NCBI RefSeq assembly: GCF_023333595.1
Contig: NZ_JAIQZM010000025.1
Coordinates: 1 to 64,000, forward strand
Origin: Argonema galeatum A003/A1
Lineage (GTDB): Bacteria; Cyanobacteriota; Cyanobacteriia; Cyanobacteriales; Aerosakkonemataceae
DNA length: 64,000 nt
Direction of reading: 5' to 3'
Both the position numbers and the translations under genes were made by a program. A model generated the notes under the pieces. The model was not told the origin of the DNA. It ran no database searches and was given only the letters and a program-made list of their open reading frames with translations. Positions 60,916 through 64,000 of the stretch are shown one piece after another (position 1 is the stretch's first letter; the number at the start of each line of letters is the position of its first letter).

Positions 60916-62952
60916 TTACTTCGCCTGTACCAACGGAATCTCGATCGCAAACTCTGTTCCCTGCCCAGCCGCAGAAAGACACTTCAATAAACCCCCGTGC
61001 TGTTCGGTGACGATTTGGTGCGAAATCGACAGCCCTAACCCCGTCCCCTTACCGACAGGTTTCGTTGTGAAGAAAGGGTCAAAAATACGTGACTGCAACG
61101 ACTCTGGTATGCCATAACCATTATCTGCAATCCGAATTTCAACGTGCGAACCCTTTATTTGAGTGCAAATCCGAAGCGTCGGCGATGCGTAATTGGGAAT
61201 AGGTAATTCTGACCCCCTTGCCTCCTCCCCTGACTCCCTACTCCTCTGCCCCTCTACCTCTTCCAAAGCATCAATAGCATTAGCAATAATGTTCATAAAC
61301 ACCTGATTGAGCTTTCCAGGATAACACTCCACAAGTGGCAGATTGCCATATTCTTCGATCACCTTAATCTCTCGACGATCTGGCTGTGCCCTTAGCCGAT
61401 TGTTTAGAATCATCAAAGTATTATTGATGCCTTCATGAATATCTACAGGCTTTATTTCCGCCTGATCTATACGACAGAAATTACGCAGGGAGCAAACAAT
61501 ATCGCGAATGCGCTCCGATCCTACTTTCATAGAACACATTAACTTAGGCAAATCTGTACTTAAAAAATCCAGGTCAATTTCTTCTATTGCCGATTGAATC
61601 TCAGGCTCCGGCTGGGGATAATGCTGCTGGTATAGTTGCAGCAGACTTAGCAAATCTTGGAAATATCGATCGGCATAACTGAGATTGCCGTGAATGAAAC
61701 TGACCGGGTTGTTAATCTCATGAGCAACACCAGCAACTAACTGCCCCAAGCCAGACATCTTTTCACTTTGAACAAGTTGGATTTGAGCTTGTTGCAGTTC
61801 GTGCAACGTTTGCTCCAACTGCCATGTTTGCTGCCTCAATTGTTGAGAAGTTGACTGCAACACTGCATTCGCTCTTTGCAGACGCTCTCGATCCTTTGCC
61901 CGTTCGATGCGAACTCCCAGAATACGACAGGCAGCTAGGAGTAAGTCCTGTTGGAGAGCGTCTTCAATTCGGTGAAAATTACGCGATTCCAAAGTCAGTA
62001 CACCTATCACCGTACCATCTGTGGCTGGAATCGGAAAAATACAAATCTGACCTATTGCCGGATGACGCAATGCTGATACGGCATTGGGATGATTCGCATA
62101 ATCTTTAATTAACGCCGGTTGACCAGTTTCTACCACTTGCCATAAAACTCCTTGACCTTTGGGTATGCCTCTTTGCAAAGCTGTCTCCATTTCAGCAACG
62201 GCAGTTTCACCATAGGCTGCCACAAATTCGGCAGAGATGTAATTGGTGAGAGTAGAAGCTTGAGACGTTTCATCACTGCCGTTAATCACCTTAACATCCC
62301 CAAAAGCACAGTTTGTCGCACTAACAAGGTAACTGAGCGCAAACTCGGCAATTTCTCTTAAGTCGCTGGAGCTTTGTAAACGCTCAGTTAAACCAAGCAA
62401 AAAGGAAAGCCGTTCCACTTCTGCATTCAAGTTTTGGTGACTTGTTACATCTACCAGCAACCCATTCCAGAAAATATTTCCGTTCGCCTGTAACGAAGGC
62501 TGAGCATCCCACTGAATCCATTTTATTTGTTTTGAGGGTAAGATGAAACGCCCTACCCATCTCCACGATTGCAACATTCCGGCAGCTTCGGCGATAGAGT
62601 TGAAGAAGTCTTCCCGGTCATCTGGATGAATCATAGAAATGAGGGATTCAGTATCCATTTCCATCTCTGGGGATTCTACCTCAAAAAATTCCTGAAAAGT
62701 AGGATTCAGGAAGAGGAAACTGAGGGAACCGTCTTTACGGAGCAAGAACTGATAACTGAGTCCCGGTATGTTAACTAACAGATGCCGAGATTTCTTCTGA
62801 CTCTGCCACAAGGCGGCTTGTTTTGAAGATTTCTCAGTAATTTTCTGTTCTTGTGATATCTGATTGCACCCAGAAGTGGTAATTGTCAAGTGTTGGGCGG
62901 TCATGGATTTGCTTGGCTGGCTTGCCGAAGAAGTTGTACTGACTCGAACCAT
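60916..62952 (-). CDS. PAS-GAF histidine kinase
   Basis: 678 residues, soluble. A PAS domain is at about 65-170 (FLLRKDGSLSFLFLNPTFQE), a GAF domain at about 185-350 (VVETGQPALIKDYANHPNAV), then a coiled coil and a HisKA/HATPase pair with GVAHEINNPVSFIHGNLSY (His), NIIANAIDAL, DNGYGIP and GKGTGLGLSISHQIV. Linker residues near 600 (QRSRESGEEARGSE) look low-complexity and may be repeat-derived. The sensed signal is unknown; no chromophore-binding Cys is visible in the GAF domain. Confidence 0.9.
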   Translation of the reverse strand: MVRVSTTSSASQPSKSMTAQHLTITTSGCNQISQEQKITEKSSKQAALWQSQKKSRHLLVNIPGLSYQFLLRKDGSLSFLFLNPTFQEFFEVESPEMEMDTESLISMIHPDDREDFFNSIAEAAGMLQSWRWVGRFILPSKQIKWIQWDAQPSLQANGNIFWNGLLVDVTSHQNLNAEVERLSFLLGLTERLQSSSDLREIAEFALSYLVSATNCAFGDVKVINGSDETSQASTLTNYISAEFVAAYGETAVAEMETALQRGIPKGQGVLWQVVETGQPALIKDYANHPNAVSALRHPAIGQICIFPIPATDGTVIGVLTLESRNFHRIEDALQQDLLLAACRILGVRIERAKDRERLQRANAVLQSTSQQLRQQTWQLEQTLHELQQAQIQLVQSEKMSGLGQLVAGVAHEINNPVSFIHGNLSYADRYFQDLLSLLQLYQQHYPQPEPEIQSAIEEIDLDFLSTDLPKLMCSMKVGSERIRDIVCSLRNFCRIDQAEIKPVDIHEGINNTLMILNNRLRAQPDRREIKVIEEYGNLPLVECYPGKLNQVFMNIIANAIDALEEVEGQRSRESGEEARGSELPIPNYASPTLRICTQIKGSHVEIRIADNGYGIPESLQSRIFDPFFTTKPVGKGTGLGLSISHQIVTEQHGGLLKCLSAAGQGTEFAIEIPLVQAK

Positions 62953-63612
62953 TGATTCTTTTAAGGCTAATTAATGTTCTTTAAAATCAGCTTATGAAAG
63001 GTAATTTAATTAAATGCAGAACTAAAGTTACGAGCATTTAAGTCATTTTAGTTCTATCTATAACTGGGATGTTTAAAACATTATAGCATTCATTAACAAT
63101 GTTTTATAACCAACGATATTTTTTCACCATAACTTTATATTAGTCCTCCTAAAAAATACCTACAATAACTTAGATACCGTATTTTTACGGCCATTTTGCT
63201 CTATCTATTGGTTGATTTATTAATCAGAAGTACTTACTACTTTGGACGGTGTGCGCTTAACTATGAATTCGGTAGAGATCTTAGCAATCCTCAATTGTTA
63301 ATCTTGGCTAGAGGGAATTAGGCTGCACGCAAACTGCAAAGTTTTTAACCAAATATTAAATTGTATCCTAAGTTACTAAAGCGAATAAGATTGATTAAGT
63401 AGGTGGGCATAATTAAACCTAAAACTGCCGCGCCCTTAGAAACCCGGTTTCTTGGAGAAACCGGGTTTCTGGGTGTTCTATTTACGCCCAGCTACTTAGT
63501 AGTATTCATAGTTTCCTGCTATACAAAAAAACTTTCTACTTCTAAAGATAGATGTGACTCACCCGCTAAAAGGTCAAACTCGAATCCAGCTAAATTAAAT
63601 ATAAAAATACTC
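62953..63612. repeat. long AT-rich intergenic gap with one nested palindromic element
   Basis: About 660 bases without a gene. An element at 63396-63498 has outer arms TAAGTAGGTGGGCATAA and TTACGCCCAGCTACTTA (two mismatches) and an inner hairpin at 63438-63470 with arms AGAAACCCGGTTTCT, the same arm as at 43583-43615. The rest is AT-rich and may hold promoters for the divergent genes. Confidence 0.7.
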
Positions 63613-64000
63613 ATGAATAAGATTGATAAAGGTTTAGGATGCACTCGTTGCGAAACCCTACCTAGCAAAATCGAGGGCAAGGGAACACTCTACATCTGGT
63701 TTCCGGTGGTACATACGCTTAACAAGCTTATTTCAGCCTTGGGTAAAGCTGAGCTTGATTACCTACTTCTTGAAGATGAACAATGTTTAAAAATTCTTCT
63801 CGAAGCAAATAATCTTGAAGGTTTCATTACCATAATAACAGCCAGACTCACCAGTAAAGAGTTGAAAGAAACGCAAGTTTTGTGGATGGCTCTTGAGGCA
63901 GAACCGCTATTCCGGCATTTCTCTCGCGTCACCTCACTAAACAGCTTCATCAGCCTCAGCAAATGTGAGTGGTTGCTAGATATATTGGCACAAGAGCGTC
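63613..64000 (+). CDS. CxxC-module protein, N-terminal part, paralogue of the EAL gene
   Basis: The frame opens at the ATG at 63613 and runs open to the window end (129 codons). It begins MNKIDKGLGCTRCETLPSKI, then EGKGTLYIWFP, and keeps in step with the N-terminal module of the protein at 19380-20495 (LCARCETLPTKIEGTGRLYL), including KAELDY, the LTSKELKETQ segment and WLLDILAQERV near the end. The EAL part would start just beyond the window. It is therefore probably a second CxxC-EAL phosphodiesterase. Confidence 0.85.
   Translation, partial: MNKIDKGLGCTRCETLPSKIEGKGTLYIWFPVVHTLNKLISALGKAELDYLLLEDEQCLKILLEANNLEGFITIITARLTSKELKETQVLWMALEAEPLFRHFSRVTSLNSFISLSKCEWLLDILAQER

Overview
The window comes from a filamentous cyanobacterium, probably of the Oscillatoria/Microcoleus/Kamptonema type (inferred). 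Evidence is a psbA gene with its own promoter and terminator, ycf34, cobalamin-pathway cbiT, dense HIP1 octamers (GCGATCGC), many GAF/PAS/EAL/GGDEF and histidine-kinase signalling proteins, WD40-STAND proteins, and intergenic DNA crowded with short palindromes, heptamer arrays and G-rich minisatellites. No rRNA, no ordinary tRNA and no CRISPR array was seen.

Region by region. 1-1.5 kb: antitoxin and PIN toxin-antitoxin genes. 1.7-6.9 kb: a Ser/Thr kinase fused to an AAA-like domain, then an AAA-like/coiled-coil/TM/WD40 protein with eleven nearly identical WD repeats. 7-10 kb: a decaying accessory patch with a DUF5678/retropepsin pair, an orphan HicB, a Uma2 gene, a DUF6516/TumE-type gene cut by an 88-bp MITE with a 4-bp target duplication, and a RelE toxin reduced to its last 34 codons. 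10-30 kb: mostly housekeeping and signalling (YifB, hydrolase, HIT, chemoreceptor, psbA, two pentapeptide-repeat proteins of which one is fused to RidA, EAL and GGDEF proteins, Nudix, malQ, rodZ, pseudouridine synthase, DUF2993, cdsA, cbiT). 30.3-34.4 kb, minus strand: the CCA-adding enzyme gene, three tRNA-like RNAs, the Ro60 (TROVE) gene and a fourth tRNA-like RNA. 34.5-45 kb: ycf34, tsaB, an RTX metalloprotease, lnt, gyrA, an HDAC-like deacylase and an M50-TPR protein. 45.5-51.7 kb: a two-gene STAND/AAA operon ending in 14 WD repeats. 52-54 kb: a minimal RiPP-like locus (NHLP-type precursor plus SagB-type dehydrogenase). 54-64 kb: two coupled small genes, an FGGY kinase, PcrA helicase, two histidine kinases, and the start of a second CxxC-EAL-type gene running off the window.

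The most exciting element is the Ro60 cluster. Four RNAs of about 130-157 nt each have a tRNA-like acceptor stem and T-arm (three also a D-arm). In place of an anticodon arm they carry a shared hairpin whose sequence resembles the Ro-binding site of Y RNAs and whose next helix shows compensatory changes. Compared with the known YrlA layout they look circularly permuted: the tRNA-like end is open and the Ro-binding end is closed by a small loop. A 17-nt copy of that core hairpin sits just upstream of the ro60 start codon, suggesting autoregulation, and the neighbouring gene encodes the CCA-adding enzyme, which acts on tRNA-shaped ends.

A second theme is repeat invasion. The same short repeats that fill the intergenic DNA also sit in frame inside the genes for CCA-adding enzyme, Lnt, GyrA, DUF2993, FGGY kinase and one histidine kinase, or supply gene ends.
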